Shown piece by piece: positions 23,734 to 34,263 of a stretch of DNA of 64,000 bases (position 1 is its first letter; the number at the start of each line of letters is the position of its first letter). Origin of the DNA: Himantopus leucocephalus (taxonomy: Eukaryota > Chordata > Aves > Charadriiformes > Recurvirostridae); NCBI GenBank assembly GCA_003993805.1, contig RSEF01000003.1, positions 59,982,732 to 60,046,731 of the forward strand, written 5' to 3'. Made by a program: the position numbers and the translations under genes. The notes beneath the pieces are model-generated. The model searched no databases. It was not told where the DNA came from and was given only the letters and a program-made list of their open reading frames with translations.

Positions 23734-24924
23734 CCCCTTAGAATTTGAGCCCTTCAGTTGTTACGTTAATACATTCATAAGGCTCTGTGGCATTTGCAAG
23801 CCTTCACTGTTTATATATTGGAGAGAGGTGAATTTATTATCTTAACTTAAACGAAGGATGGTCATGCAAGAAGCAATAGCTTGGTGAGAGGAGGTTTAGA
23901 AGGTTACTAGAAATCAGCTAAAAGAATTGGGAAAGATGTAGATTTGATGAAGGCACAGCAACCAGGACTGGACGCTGGTTTGTGCATAAGGTTCGGCCTG
24001 AGAGAAGGTACAGAATAACGGCAGAAAAGGTGAAGCGGGGAGAGTACTGAAAGAAAGAGAAGTACAGTGAATGCACAGAATGACAGCAAGGTGTGAGGGC
24101 GGGCAGGCTGATGCAGATTTTTGAAGATAAAGAAGCTTCAGCAAGTACAGAAGAGAGAAAAAGGCAAAGGAACAATGGGATAGTCACAGCAAGGGGAAAG
24201 AAAAATTTTAGCCAAGGTGTTTCTTCACAGTTCAAAGGATAAAGGCCGAAGTCAGTCTAACATGGAAAAAAAAAGTTTTGGAAGAGGAAAAAGGGCAAAA
24301 TTCTGTGAGCTTAGAGGAGCAGTAATAGGCTGAAGTGAGGAGTGCTCTAGGAGACTCCAGGCAACAGTGGGCAGGCGGCTACAGGCTCGAGCACAACTCT
24401 TGGAAGGGTGCTGTACAGAAAAGCTGTGCCTGAAATCTGGAAAGAATATGGGATCAGGAAGATTAAAGCTCAGATTCAGCCTGCCTAATTGCCACCAACA
24501 ACCCTGCAGCCAGTGATTGCTCTGGACTGGTTACAGATCCCCAGACACCTGTGTTCTGGTAACTTGCGAAACTTTCAGTCACTTCCTGGAGCGAAGAGAG
24601 GCCGCTTGTGCATGCAGCACAGGGATAAACGTCTTCCTAATATTGCAAACAAATATATCTTGTCAGGTACTGTTTGGATCCCACAAAGTTCTCGAAAAGC
24701 TATTTATAGCAGCAGTCACTGCTCCGACAAAGCTGTTGCTATAGTACATTTAAATGGTTCAAAATGATGCATTGTTTGCTTCTGTAAGAGAAGATTAAAA
24801 GGATGGACTTCAACAATAAAAGCGTTAAAAAAATTTACTGTGGCAACGAGGAATCCTTTTATCTATTTTATTTAAAATAAATTCAGTACTCACAAAAAAA
24901 GAACACGAAGCCGCAAATTAAATT

Positions 24925-24976
24925 AGCTATATAATGTACAAAGTAGATTAATGTACAAAGTACATTATATTAGCTT
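24925..24976. repeat. Imperfect inverted repeat AGCTATATAATGTAC / GTACATTATATTAGCT
   Basis: The arms differ by one inserted T and surround a 20-nt spacer in which ATGTACAAAGTA is partly repeated. The structure may fold as a hairpin. There is no sign of a transposase or of a target duplication. Confidence 0.5.
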
Positions 24977-26252
24977 TCTGAGTTCCCCTTGTACTTTATT
25001 TTTTCAATAACTTTCAGTAGTTAGTTATTTCATGGTTAAGACCAGAAAAGTCTTCTGACATAAAATTGATAATTTTCTTGGTTCTAAAGAGGCGTTATCA
25101 ACTTTAAATCACAGCGTGGCATTACAGTCTTGCAGGTATTCAGTACTGGGTCGTGACTGTGGCTATACTGGTGTGAATTAATAAACACTCAACAGAGTAA
25201 AATATAGACATGTTTGAAAAAGAAGTGCTATGTCATATATTGTTCTGAAAGACTGGCTAAAAGCCCTGATAGTGCTTCCCCTGCAGAATGGGTACATTTT
25301 ATGTTGCAAATTTAGCTCTTTGCAAGTTTAGGTTCTTACACATAATGCACAACCAACCTTTTAAGGGCCAATCAATTCTTCTCCCAACAATGCTAATGCA
25401 AAATGCCATTGATTTTGTGTAGGAAATTGTCTGTTAATAGTGAATCCAAATGTGTGTGTTTGGGCGGGGGGGGTACATACAGAAGAGAGAAAGGCCAATC
25501 CCAATGTACATGAGTTGCTTCTGTCCGTAGTATACCGTTCTATTTGTGCACCAGCCTTTGGTATAAAACCAGAAATTTTAGCTACTGAAGGAACAAAATG
25601 GTAAAAACCTGTCAGGACATGTAGGTTGCAGAAGTTCCTGCATATTCACTGCCTCTTGAAAAAATAGTAAAAAACTGAAGTTCTGTGTTTAGATGGTAAA
25701 AACTAATCTGTCAAAAAAAAAAAGGGAAAAAGATATATAAACTCCAAACCGATTAGATAAAATCTGGCAACAATCAAGAAGTAAAGGGAAAAAAATGTCC
25801 TGTCTGCCATGTGAAGAAGAATGCTTCCACAGTGGCAGTATTTAAGAATTGTTTAACTCCCATATTCTTCTTGTACATCTTGGCAGTAAACTAATGTCTT
25901 CTTTAAAAGTCAGTCAAATATACATTGTAAGCTCCTGAAGGCAGGAATTTTTGTGTACAATTTATTGCAACCCAGTGGGAAAAAAAAAGTGTTAGAAACG
26001 CAGCTAGTGATTTTATTTGGAAATAGCCCAGTTTAAAACTGGTGAAAGAGCAGTCGGTGCGCAGCGCAGCAGCACCAGCTGAGAAGCTGCCCTGGTGCAG
26101 TCTGAAAGACGGTCCCGTCCTTCTCTCCTTGATCGCTGCCTGAGAAACGGTGATAGTTGTAAATGACTGTGCCAAGGGGGAGCTGCAGTGTCGTCAAAAG
26201 GAGTTAAAAAGGACAAAAGCAAAGCCCAGATTTACACAGTCAGTACAGCAGA

Positions 26253-26359
26253 CACAAGGTAGGGACTGATAATGATTTTAATATATTTACATTTTTTACA
26301 GAGNGGCAGTCACAAGGTAGGGACTGATTGATTTTAATATATTTACATTTTTTACAGAG
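26253..26359. repeat. Direct duplication across a single N (assembly seam)
   Basis: CACAAGGTAGGGACTGAT through ATTTTTTACAGAG occurs at 26253-26303 and again at 26311-26359, on either side of the N at 26304, with a 3-nt indel. This looks like two overlapping contig ends that were not merged. Confidence 0.75.
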
Positions 26360-28496
26360 TCGTAATATAAAGCCAAAGTAAGTTTCAGAGAGGCGATCTT
26401 AAGACAACAAGAACGTGCGCACCAGGGAGGATGTGGCTGGGAGCAGAGGGCACGCAGCTGCACACAAGTCAGAGGGTGGCTCTGGGGTAGCTTATATCCG
26501 CCTGCAAGCCACGGGCATGGCACGCAGTACCAGGCTGCCGCCGATCCCCAATGGCGCTGGCGTATTCCCACACACAGCACGCTTGATCTTTTAGGGCCAA
26601 AGTCTGTTATCTAGGATCGACCAAACTTAAATTCTACAGAAAGGGCTCTGTGATGTAATACGCAGAAAAAAAAAGTGTACCTCAATGTAATATTCCATCA
26701 CGGGATTAGATTCACAGATCATCACAGATAAGACTGTTTTTCTCCATTTACTGATGCAGCTTTTTGCAAAATTTGTCAGAAGTGAAGATTGTGGCATGTG
26801 GGGATATGAAAAGCAGTTGATAGGTTATTTCTCTGAGTTTAAAAAAATCACCAGCACTACTTTGTTTCTAGACTGTTAAATACAACCCTAAGCAAGCAAG
26901 TCTGTGTAAAATAAAAGCTTTTTCTGAAGTGCAACTCTGAAGCCCGGGACTGACTGTGCAACAAATTGGTCATCTAATTCATGGGATGGGTTTCTTGCAT
27001 GATGTGACAACCTCTGTAGAGCCAGGTTGGATTTTGGGAACAAAGAATCTTAAGAATTACTTTCTGTGCCACTGACATGTTCTGTGTCAAATGATTGTAG
27101 TGACCTCTTAGAAGAGAAACTGTTAGTACATGTTAGAAGTTACCTAAAATACTTGCTGAGAAAAGAGGGAAGAAAGTATCTTGACAATAAACTGATATTG
27201 TCATTCTCAAAAGTCATTCTGGTTGTTACTCTTTCTTGTCAGACGTTTCCTTCTTTGGATAAGCCACACCTCATGTCATCTGTTAATTTACGTAGACTGC
27301 CTTAGCAGTATTCTTTCAACAGGTGTTTCCTCACCCTGCTTCTAACGTCTTGCTAGCATCAAGACTTCTTTGTGATACTGGTATATCTTCCGAAAGGCCT
27401 GCCAAGAATAATAAATATGAAAGGAGTCTAAGCTTGATTGTCCTTTATGCTCTAGTCTGTAGACCATGAAGCATGTCTGGGAAAATGCCATCAGTGGCAG
27501 CGACTCCTGCTTCTGTGCCAGTCCACGTGCATACATGACCGTATAGGGGCCTCCAGCTTTGCGGGCTCTTCAGTTATTATAGACAGCTGAAACCTTCTAG
27601 TTTGCGAGACTGTGGCTTCAGAGGAGCGTTTCCTGCAGTTACATTTCTCTCACCTCTTCCAAGACGACCTGCCAACCCTTTGACTCCACTGCCTTTCCCG
27701 TCTCTTAGCATGTCTGCTTTCCTTCACCACAATCCCAGATGCCTTATTTTCACTCTCCTCCAGCAGAACTCCAGAGACTGACCCTGACCTCCACGCTCTC
27801 CCTCACCATCCTGTTTCACACCCAGCTCCCACAAACTAGAAGCTGAGCTCTGTGTCCTTAGCCACCCCAACTTGTCCTCACACCCACGAAAGGACTGCAA
27901 ACAGCTACGGAATATGGCGACACCACTTCAGCAACAGCAGTATGGACAGGCGCTCACAGCGTGCGCTTAAATGCGTGGTGGGAGACGTCTCTGCCGTCAG
28001 TGCCCAACATCAAGTTGTGGTTTGTGGCCAAGTGTGGGAGTCTCTCCTATAGCCTGTTAGCCTACACCTTGCAAGACTGTTGCCTGCAGTCTATTTTACT
28101 GTGCTCGCTTCCCCTGCAAATGTTTGGGTTTCCTAAATATCTGTGAAGCGAGGTGGCCCCAGGGCAAAAGACAGCGTGTATTGAACCGCCTTTCAATGAA
28201 CAAACTAGTGAGGTAAATGGCTGCGCATCTTGATTCGCATTTCTCAAGAACTTGATGTCCTGAGAGATGCTACCTGGAAAAGTAGAATTCCATCAAACAG
28301 GGCCTAATTTGGAACACTGAAAACAACAGAAAAGATCCTGGCAGTCTTCAATTGCACTTTTCAGCAGTCTATAGCTCTGAGAAGATACTGGAGTCTGGCA
28401 TTCAGTTTGTTTCCTTCATGTTTGCAAAGTACTCAATTTTTTTCCTATCCTCCCTAGCTCCTGTTGGCACAGTGTTTTCGTTGTGATATATGAACA

Positions 28497-28501
28497 ACCA
28501 A
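28497..28501. repeat. 5' target-site duplication ACCAA of the endogenous retrovirus
   Basis: ACCAA immediately precedes the TG of the 5' LTR and is repeated directly after the 3' LTR at 33238-33242. Confidence 0.8.
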
Positions 28502-28957
28502 TGTGGGATAATAAGGGAAGATCCGGGAGGAGGATTATAAACATGCTTAAGTGACCTGCAGCTGCATGCTAGAAAAACGCATATATCACACTGGTTGTTG
28601 TTTAGCCTTGTGTGTTTGACAAGTAGGCCGTCTGTGTTTAGATAACACAGGTCTGTGAAAGACTTAGAGGCATCCTATCGGACATGCTTGAGATTCCTGC
28701 CCTGCTGCGGGAAAGATTAAAGCACAGTGGTGAACTACACCTGTGCAAATCCCTGATACACGAGCGAAAACAGCAGGTTGGGCGATCCTCTGGCATGGAC
28801 CGAGCTCCGCGGTGCCTGCGTCCCCGCTTGCGTGCCTCTGCCCGGCTGCTGCTTCGCAGAGCCCCCGCTTGGCCAGGTAACGAAAAAAAATTCACTTTTT
28901 GCATTTCAGGTGTGGTTTTGTGGTTGTTCCTGCGTCCTGCCTGTGCCGGTTCACACA
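28502..28957 (+). repeat. ERV 5' LTR (456 bp)
   Basis: The LTR starts TGTGGGATAATAAGGGAAG and ends GGTTCACACA just before the primer site. It holds a TATA-like ATTATAAACATG (28536) and a GC-rich R/U5-like part. Relative to the 3' LTR it has about 175 extra bases (roughly 28590-28765). Confidence 0.85.
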
Positions 28958-28960
28958 TTT

Positions 28961-28978
28961 TGGCGTAGTTGGCAGGAT
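28961..28978 (+). other. ERV primer binding site, tRNA-Ser type
   Basis: TGGCGTAGTTGGCAGGAT starts 3 nt after the LTR. The complement of the 3' end of vertebrate tRNA-Ser (...TCCTGCCGACTACGCCA) is TGGCGTAGTCGGCAGGAT, so 17 of 18 positions match, the difference being a C-to-T change. Confidence 0.8.
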
Positions 28979-28990
28979 CGAGGAACAGCC

Positions 28991-30549
28991 ATGCCCTGGC
29001 TGGCAAAAAAGTCGGGGGCTAGGGAGGGCATGACAGTGACCCTCTGTATTCCAGCATGGCCCAGGACTGAGCTCTGGACCCCTCTGGCCGCTTTCCTGGC
29101 TACATGGGCTCTGCCAGAAGCATGGCCTGAAATAGATGACGGGGCGGTGGTTACCCCCCAGACAACTGAAACGGCTATGCGTGAGTTGCCATGGAAAGCG
29201 GCACCGGAGCCTTCTCGCGAGTTAGTGGGAAGATTGGGGTGGTTATTAGTTACCAGTCTTAGAGCTCTTGATCGTGAAGTTGTAGCATTTAGGAGTAAAA
29301 TGAGAGAATTGGAAAAGGAAGTCGGGACTTTACGAGGTGCAAAGGTGATCGTGCGAGAAGTGATTACTGCTCAGGCAGAGCGGTGCCATGGGCTGCAAGA
29401 TACTGTAGAGCTGTTGGTAGCGCATATTGCTAACAAACGAAGGGACAGATATGGATAAAGCAATGTTTCAATTTCCCAAGTTTGTGCTCTCGCCACAAAA
29501 CCTTCGTGGGATCCAGAGTAATGGGATGGAAATATCTGGCGTGAATTGTCAAGATTCCGAGGTTGAGTTTGAGTTGGATGTAGAGGGCAGGGAGGTGGTA
29601 GAAGCACGACCCCCCGTACAAATGAAGGGGCAGCAGGAGCAAGCGGATGGGGGAGTGCAGGTCATGCGTACTTACACTCCGAAAGAGTTAAGGGAATTTT
29701 TCGAGATCTCTCAGCAAAAGCATGGGGAAGGGATACTGGCATGGATTTTGTGAGCTTGGGATAGTGGAGCTCTATCTATCCATTTATTAATGAGTGAAAA
29801 AGATATATTAAGCCCTATAGCCAGTGATAATCAGATACAACGAGGATATGCTCAGTTGTAAAATATCAGAGATCCTGATGGGCAAGATATTATTGCACCT
29901 ACGCTGTATCAATGGTTGTGTGCAGCAGTTTTAACAGCATATGCTGAACCCGTCGAATTAGTGTTGTCCCTCAGAAACTGGTGTACAATAGAGGAGGGTA
30001 TTAATTTGGTGCGGCAGATGGGGATGGCTCATGCGTTGATTACGGGATCCAGTCCAGACAGGGTAACAGTAACAAGAATTATCAAAAGTGCAGCTTTTGA
30101 GAGGAGCGCCTGCCTCACTAAAACCCTTGATTATACCACCAGTCACAAATGCTACTGATAACGCAGGCACCCTAGCAAATACCTTGAGGGAAATTGCGGC
30201 TGTAATTTCGGAACCATCTGTGTGGGTGGTGGATCAAGGAAAGCCGGCAAAACCGAAAGGGGCTACATCACAGGTGACGAGGAAAAAAACGTGGAATGAT
30301 CTTTTGCAAGCAGGTGTCCGACGATCAGAAATAAATGGGATCACAACATCAGAAATATTTCGCCGATGGCAGAAGTTACCGCCCACGCAAAAAAGCCGCC
30401 TGCCCCCAGCCCTGCCGCCAACTCTGCACCGCCCCCCCCGGCCCCGCCGGCCACCTCAAGGCAAGGCGTTACCTGGCAAATGCAAAACAGCAGAAATGAA
30501 GGTCTGGCAGGTCCCCCAAAATTGCCGCCACTGTAACCTCTTACCATGA
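28991..30549 (+). pseudogene. ERV gag remnant
   Basis: The frame opens with ATG at 28991 (MPWLAKKSG...) and runs 155 codons, with a heptad-like Leu/Glu/Lys stretch (ALDREVVAFRSKMRELEKEV) that may be a coiled coil. It stops at 29456-29458. An overlapping frame continues (29427-29753) and carries YTPKELREFFEISQQKHGEG, a capsid-type motif of avian ERVs, until TGA at 29751-29753; the position looks like a CGA-to-TGA decay. Further stops and a frame change near 30100 follow. The last block (30088-30549) is Pro/Lys-rich with LLQAGVRRSEINGITTSEI. No intact gag protein can be produced. Confidence 0.75.
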
Positions 30550-30610
30550 GGGGGGCCAACGCTCCTGTCTTCCTTTAACTACAAAGTGGTGGTCTGGGGG
30601 GATTTTACAT

Positions 30611-31082
30611 GTGTTAGCTCTGGTGGCTACCGGAGCTGGGGTTACTCTATTACATAGTAATAGTAATAATAAAGAAGCCACATCACAGATCTGTGGATTA
30701 GGGGGAAATCCAACTCTTGCCGTCCGAGCTAAGGCTACCGTGACATTAGGAAATGCCACTCCATTTACCACGATGGTGCTAACTGCCACAATTAAAGGAT
30801 GTATTTTTGGTATTGATGTGTTGGCAGGACGAAACTTTAAATGGTCACCTCTGCTTCGGAACTTCACAAGCGGGATTCCCTATTCGATCTGTAACTGCCT
30901 TGCATGGATTCCCAAAGTGGGATCCTGCTGTGCTGCCTGTGCCTGCCGAGGTGGTAACTGTAAAGCAATATCGTATTCCAGGGGGGAGGAGGAAATTACT
31001 CAACCCATTCAGGCACTTCAACAATTGGGAATCACTAAGGAAACCATGACTGCTTTCAGTAATCCTATTTGGCCTGTGTGAA
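30611..31082 (+). pseudogene. ERV protease / pol N-terminal remnant
   Basis: An open frame of about 156 codons contains AKATVTLGNATPFTTMVLTA and FGIDVLAGR, the latter resembling the C-terminal GxDxLxG/R strand of retroviral proteases; an active-site DTG is not visible, and the corresponding position is not identified. The frame ends TTT-GG-rich then TGA at 31079-31081, exactly where the reverse transcriptase begins. The call rests on order (gag before, RT after) more than on the motif. Confidence 0.55.
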
Positions 31083-32085
31083 AACCAGATGGCACTTGGA
31101 GAATGACTGTAGATTATAAAAAACTGAATAAAGTCACCCCCCCCCCCCCCCGCAGTTACAGTACNTTACAGTACCAGACGTGGTTAGTTACTCATATAGA
31201 AAAAAATCAACAAAAATTTACAACCCTGGAAGGTGACAGATCTTGCTAATGCTCTCTTTTCAATAGCCATTGCTGCAGAAAGGCAAAACCAGTTTGCCTT
31301 TACCTGACAACAAAAGCAATATACTTTCAAAGCATTGCCTCAGGGAAACAAACACAGTCCCTCCTTTGGCCACCAAATGATAGTAGCTGATGAAGCACTT
31401 ATGGTCGGGGACTGTTACTGTTTGCCGTTATATTGATGATCTATTGATAATGGCAGAGTCACAACAAGAAATTGGAACAGCTGCAAAATTGCCAAAGGTG
31501 CATTTACAGGACTGAGGCTGGGCAATTAATCCGAAGAAAATCCAGGGCCCTAGTACTACTGTACAATTTTGGGTAATAGTTTGGCATGGACAGATTAGAC
31601 AAATACAAATCAGGTACAGCAAACAGTCCAGCGATTTACTGTACCAATCACAGTAAAACAGTTACAGACCTTTTGGGGACTTTTAGCGTACTGGAGGACT
31701 TTTATCTCACATCTCGTGATATTAATGTGCCCTCTGCAGAAATTAACTAGGAAGAAAGTTGTTTGGCAGGGGACCAAGCAACAACAAGAAGCTTTTGTTG
31801 CCTGCAAAAATGGTTTGACTGAGCATTTGCAATTATACACTCCTAGGCGAGGATATCCATTTGAATTAGAAGCAGTAATTCTAGATGATACAGTCTCATG
31901 GGGATCAAGGCAGATAACTGGGCTGAAAAATCATGAAAAACCTTGTAGGGTTTTGGTCCAAGGTATTACAAGGCTCCACTATACATTACAGCACAACTTC
32001 TCTTATTTTACATCCTTTATTGATATCAGATTCTTGAGTTCTTGTATTTCAGGTTTCTTCGACAAATACCTGTGTCTTATCTAGA
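31083..32085 (+). pseudogene. ERV pol remnant: reverse transcriptase and RNase H
   Basis: KPDGTWRMTVDYKKLNKV (31084 onward) is the classic RT fingers motif. A C-homopolymer and an N at 31138-31165 then break the frame. The catalytic YIDD lies at 31429-31440 (CRYIDDLLIMAE), and the connection segment PLQKLTRKKVVWQGTKQQQE at 31725-31790 leads into an RNase H-like stretch. Stops and frameshifts occur throughout. No integrase zinc finger or DDE core was recognised, so integrase is missing or unreadable in this copy. Confidence 0.8.
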
Positions 32086-32948
32086 GGGGACAGCATTGGA
32101 ATGGTGTTACTGCCGTCACGAACCCAACATGGAATTGAAGCTCTATCCGAAAAAGCACAAGCCATAGCTCTGCAATCTGTGTGGGCAATTACCCCACACC
32201 AGGTTATCAAACCCAGAGTAATATTAGCTGAAGGAACTGGAGCAACAGCATACGTATTGCTGGAAGGAGGTGACACTCCTGTTTTCCTCCCTTATCACAG
32301 GTTGTCTCATCATGCTTTCTAGTCTTGTACGACAAGTACATGCCCTGGATACATTTCCGTGAGATCAACATGTAAATACTTGGATTTGGTTAGTCTCTAC
32401 TGTAACTCATCTGCCTTTTGTACTGAGGGAGGATTAACAGCTGCAGATCTTTTGACAACATGTTTCGGTGGCGCGTCAACCCCAGCAGCTGTATTACCGG
32501 ATTGTACTACGCTAGGTGCTTTCGATATTAATGTTCCTCATTGTTATTTTGTCCAAGTAGGTAACAGCTGTACGCCAAGGACCATCCCAAAATTGATTGG
32601 TGGTGGACTATCTCCTTCTTCGACACCATAAACACTGCTCTGATTTTGAAGGCGTATGTTGCTTCAACGTTAACTGATGAATCAGCCAGCGTAGAGGATG
32701 ACATTCAACATCCCCAGGACTTAATGCATCAAATGAAACAATCTACTGGTGGTGCCTGGCTGGCTGAGCGCTTTCGTTCCCTGACAGGCTGGCTGGGACA
32801 CCTGATTCAAAGCATTTGTTGTAGGGATATGTTTATTCCTTTTTCTTATGTCTTTATTATGTGCCTTTGTGAATTACCCTGCCCTACACCCCGCGAGCCC
32901 AAATGGACACCTGCAGCTTCGCCAGCCCTAGTGGAAGTGGTCCCTTGA
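32086..32948 (+). pseudogene. ERV env remnant with CX6CC transmembrane motif
   Basis: The 5' part (32101-32630) is a mosaic of short frames without a recognisable receptor-binding domain. At 32636-32662 the codons read CSDFEGVCC, the CX6CC motif that in retroviral TM subunits forms the disulphide link to SU. A frame change follows at about 32677. The next frame includes GGAWLAERFRSLTGWLGHLI and then a hydrophobic stretch (MFIPFSYVFIMCLC), as expected for the TM membrane anchor, ending at 32948. It is interrupted in several places and is not a functional envelope. Confidence 0.65.
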
Positions 32949-32962
32949 GCGAGTGGGTGGAA

Positions 32963-33237
32963 TGTGGGATAATAACGGAAGACTGGCGAGGAGGGTCATA
33001 AACATGGTCCAGTGACCTGCAGCTGGGGTGTAGAAAAATACCCATAACATTGTACGGCGAAAAGGGCAGGTTCAGTGATCCTCTAGCATGGACCGAGATC
33101 CATGGTGCCTGCATCCCCACTCGTGTGCCTTTGCCTGGGTGCTGCTTCGGGATCCACCAGTTAGTGAGGTAATGAAAATAAATTTACTCTTTGCATTTCA
33201 TCTGTGGTTTTGTGGCCGGCCTGTGCTGGCTCATAAA
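32963..33237 (+). repeat. ERV 3' LTR (275 bp, internally shortened)
   Basis: It starts TGTGGGATAATAACGG after a purine-rich GAGTGGGTGGAA and ends CTCATAAA next to the target duplication. It aligns to both ends of the 5' LTR but lacks about 175 bp of it. AATAAA is present at 33177-33182; the 5' LTR has lost this word. Confidence 0.82.
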
Positions 33238-33242
33238 ACCAA
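33238..33242. repeat. 3' target-site duplication ACCAA
   Basis: Exact copy of 28497-28501, directly adjacent to the 3' LTR. Confidence 0.78.
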
Positions 33243-33475
33243 GGAGGGAAAACGTGTGATTATAGAAAGTAATATGCAATCTGATGTGATATAATGTACA
33301 TAAATTGTGTCCTTTGTAAGAAAAAAAAATAAATTGTGTGGGTTTTGCATAAGAATCACCCCAGTGAATACCTATGGTAAGAGGGTAATAATTTAGACCA
33401 GGTTTTGGCTCTCAGCAGTACATGGTTTAGTTGGTGAAAATGAAAACTCAGTTCCCTAATGCAGGAAAATAGGTA

Positions 33476-34263
33476 CTAGTTTACTAACTTTATTATTCTG
33501 TAGATTCCCTTTGGATTATAAGGACACAAACCATTTTGCAGCACCGCACAAAATAATCCATACCTGGCAGACACACTCATTTCTGCTCTTTCTTCAGCGG
33601 TGATATCCAACTCCAACAGATTAATTCCACCACTCTGGAGCTTGAGTTGCATTAACAGGAGACTGCAAAGGTGGACTCCGAGTGGATGTGCACCAGGCTC
33701 ACTGGGGCGCCATCTGTATTTTCATCCCTTCAGAAGACCAGATAAGTAAAACTAGCTCAATGGTACAGAGAAACTCCAGCAGATCAGCTAAAGAGCGTGG
33801 AGTTCGAGAAAGCACCTGACTTGGTGTCTTGTTCAAAGGCTGCATTTGCTCCTTCAATTCTGTACAGAGGGCAGTAATACCACAGAAAATCGAATATAAC
33901 TTCGTTGTTCTGCCGTAGCTCTGTGGGCAACAAAGTACGAACACCTGTTTTTCTGTACCTTCATGTCTTGTTGGATTCTGTGCTGCGTCACACAGTGCAC
34001 ACTGCAATAACATGCTCACCATGTTTACGGGCTCTTTCTTTGTATTACATTAGACCAGTTTCCTGAGGAAACCTTGCTGCCCAGCACACCCTTTCTCCTC
34101 AGCTATGTAGTAGGTTCCTAGCACTGTGACCAAAGGGAGTACGTCTGAAGGATCACTACTGGTCCTGAACGTTGTTTGTTTTGTAGGAGACCTGTTAGGA
34201 ATGGGGACAGCTCTCTGTGGGCCAAGCACTTTACAGACCTGACAAAAAGAGTGTTCCTGTCCC
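33476..34263 (-). pseudogene. Unrecognised intronless coding-like block, two disruptions
   Basis: Reading the - strand, one frame is open from 34263 to a TAA at 34050-34052, stays open to a TGA at 33699-33701, and a neighbouring frame then runs to a TAG at 33476-33478. Three consecutive blocks look protein-coding rather than random. They contain CQVC (near 34245) and CALC, a Cys-x-x-Cys pair pattern; VLPLVTVLGTYYIAEEKG; PQSYGRTTKLYSIFCGITA; RTPRSLADLLEFLCTIELVL; and NLLELDITAEERAEMSVSAR. I do not recognise the family. The lack of introns suggests a retrocopy or an endogenised viral gene with one stop and one frameshift; a GTATGG after 33578 could instead be a splice donor. No intact product is expected from the block as it stands. 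Confidence 0.4.

Larger units (their letters stand above)
21626..28496. other. Intergenic region downstream of NHSL1
   Basis: No protein gene is supported. Contents: a promoter-like segment (22453-22605), a solo-LTR-like repeat (23456-23733), an imperfect inverted repeat (24925-24976), and a seam duplication at 26253-26359. Short frames at 22.8-23.5, 24.5 and 27.8 kb have no family signature. Confidence 0.6.
28502..33237 (+). mobile_element. Decayed endogenous retrovirus (ERV), full-length structure, 4.7 kb
   Basis: The provirus has two LTRs sharing TGTGGGATAATAA starts, a 5-bp target duplication (ACCAA), a tRNA-Ser-like primer binding site, gag, protease, reverse transcriptase, RNase H and an env transmembrane remnant, all in + orientation. 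Every gene is broken by stops or frame changes, so it cannot make functional proteins. A 5-bp duplication and Ser primer are known from class III (ERV-L/S-type) elements, while an env TM with CX6CC is commoner in gamma/alpha-type viruses; the assignment is left open. It sits in the intergenic space between NHSL1 and SMIM28. A C-run and a single N at 31138-31165 mark an assembly weak point. Confidence 0.92.

Noticed and set aside
28684..28968. Arg-rich 94-codon frame in the ERV 5' LTR
   Set aside because: It lies wholly in the LTR and is not present in the shortened 3' LTR. GC-rich LTR sequence easily gives open frames.
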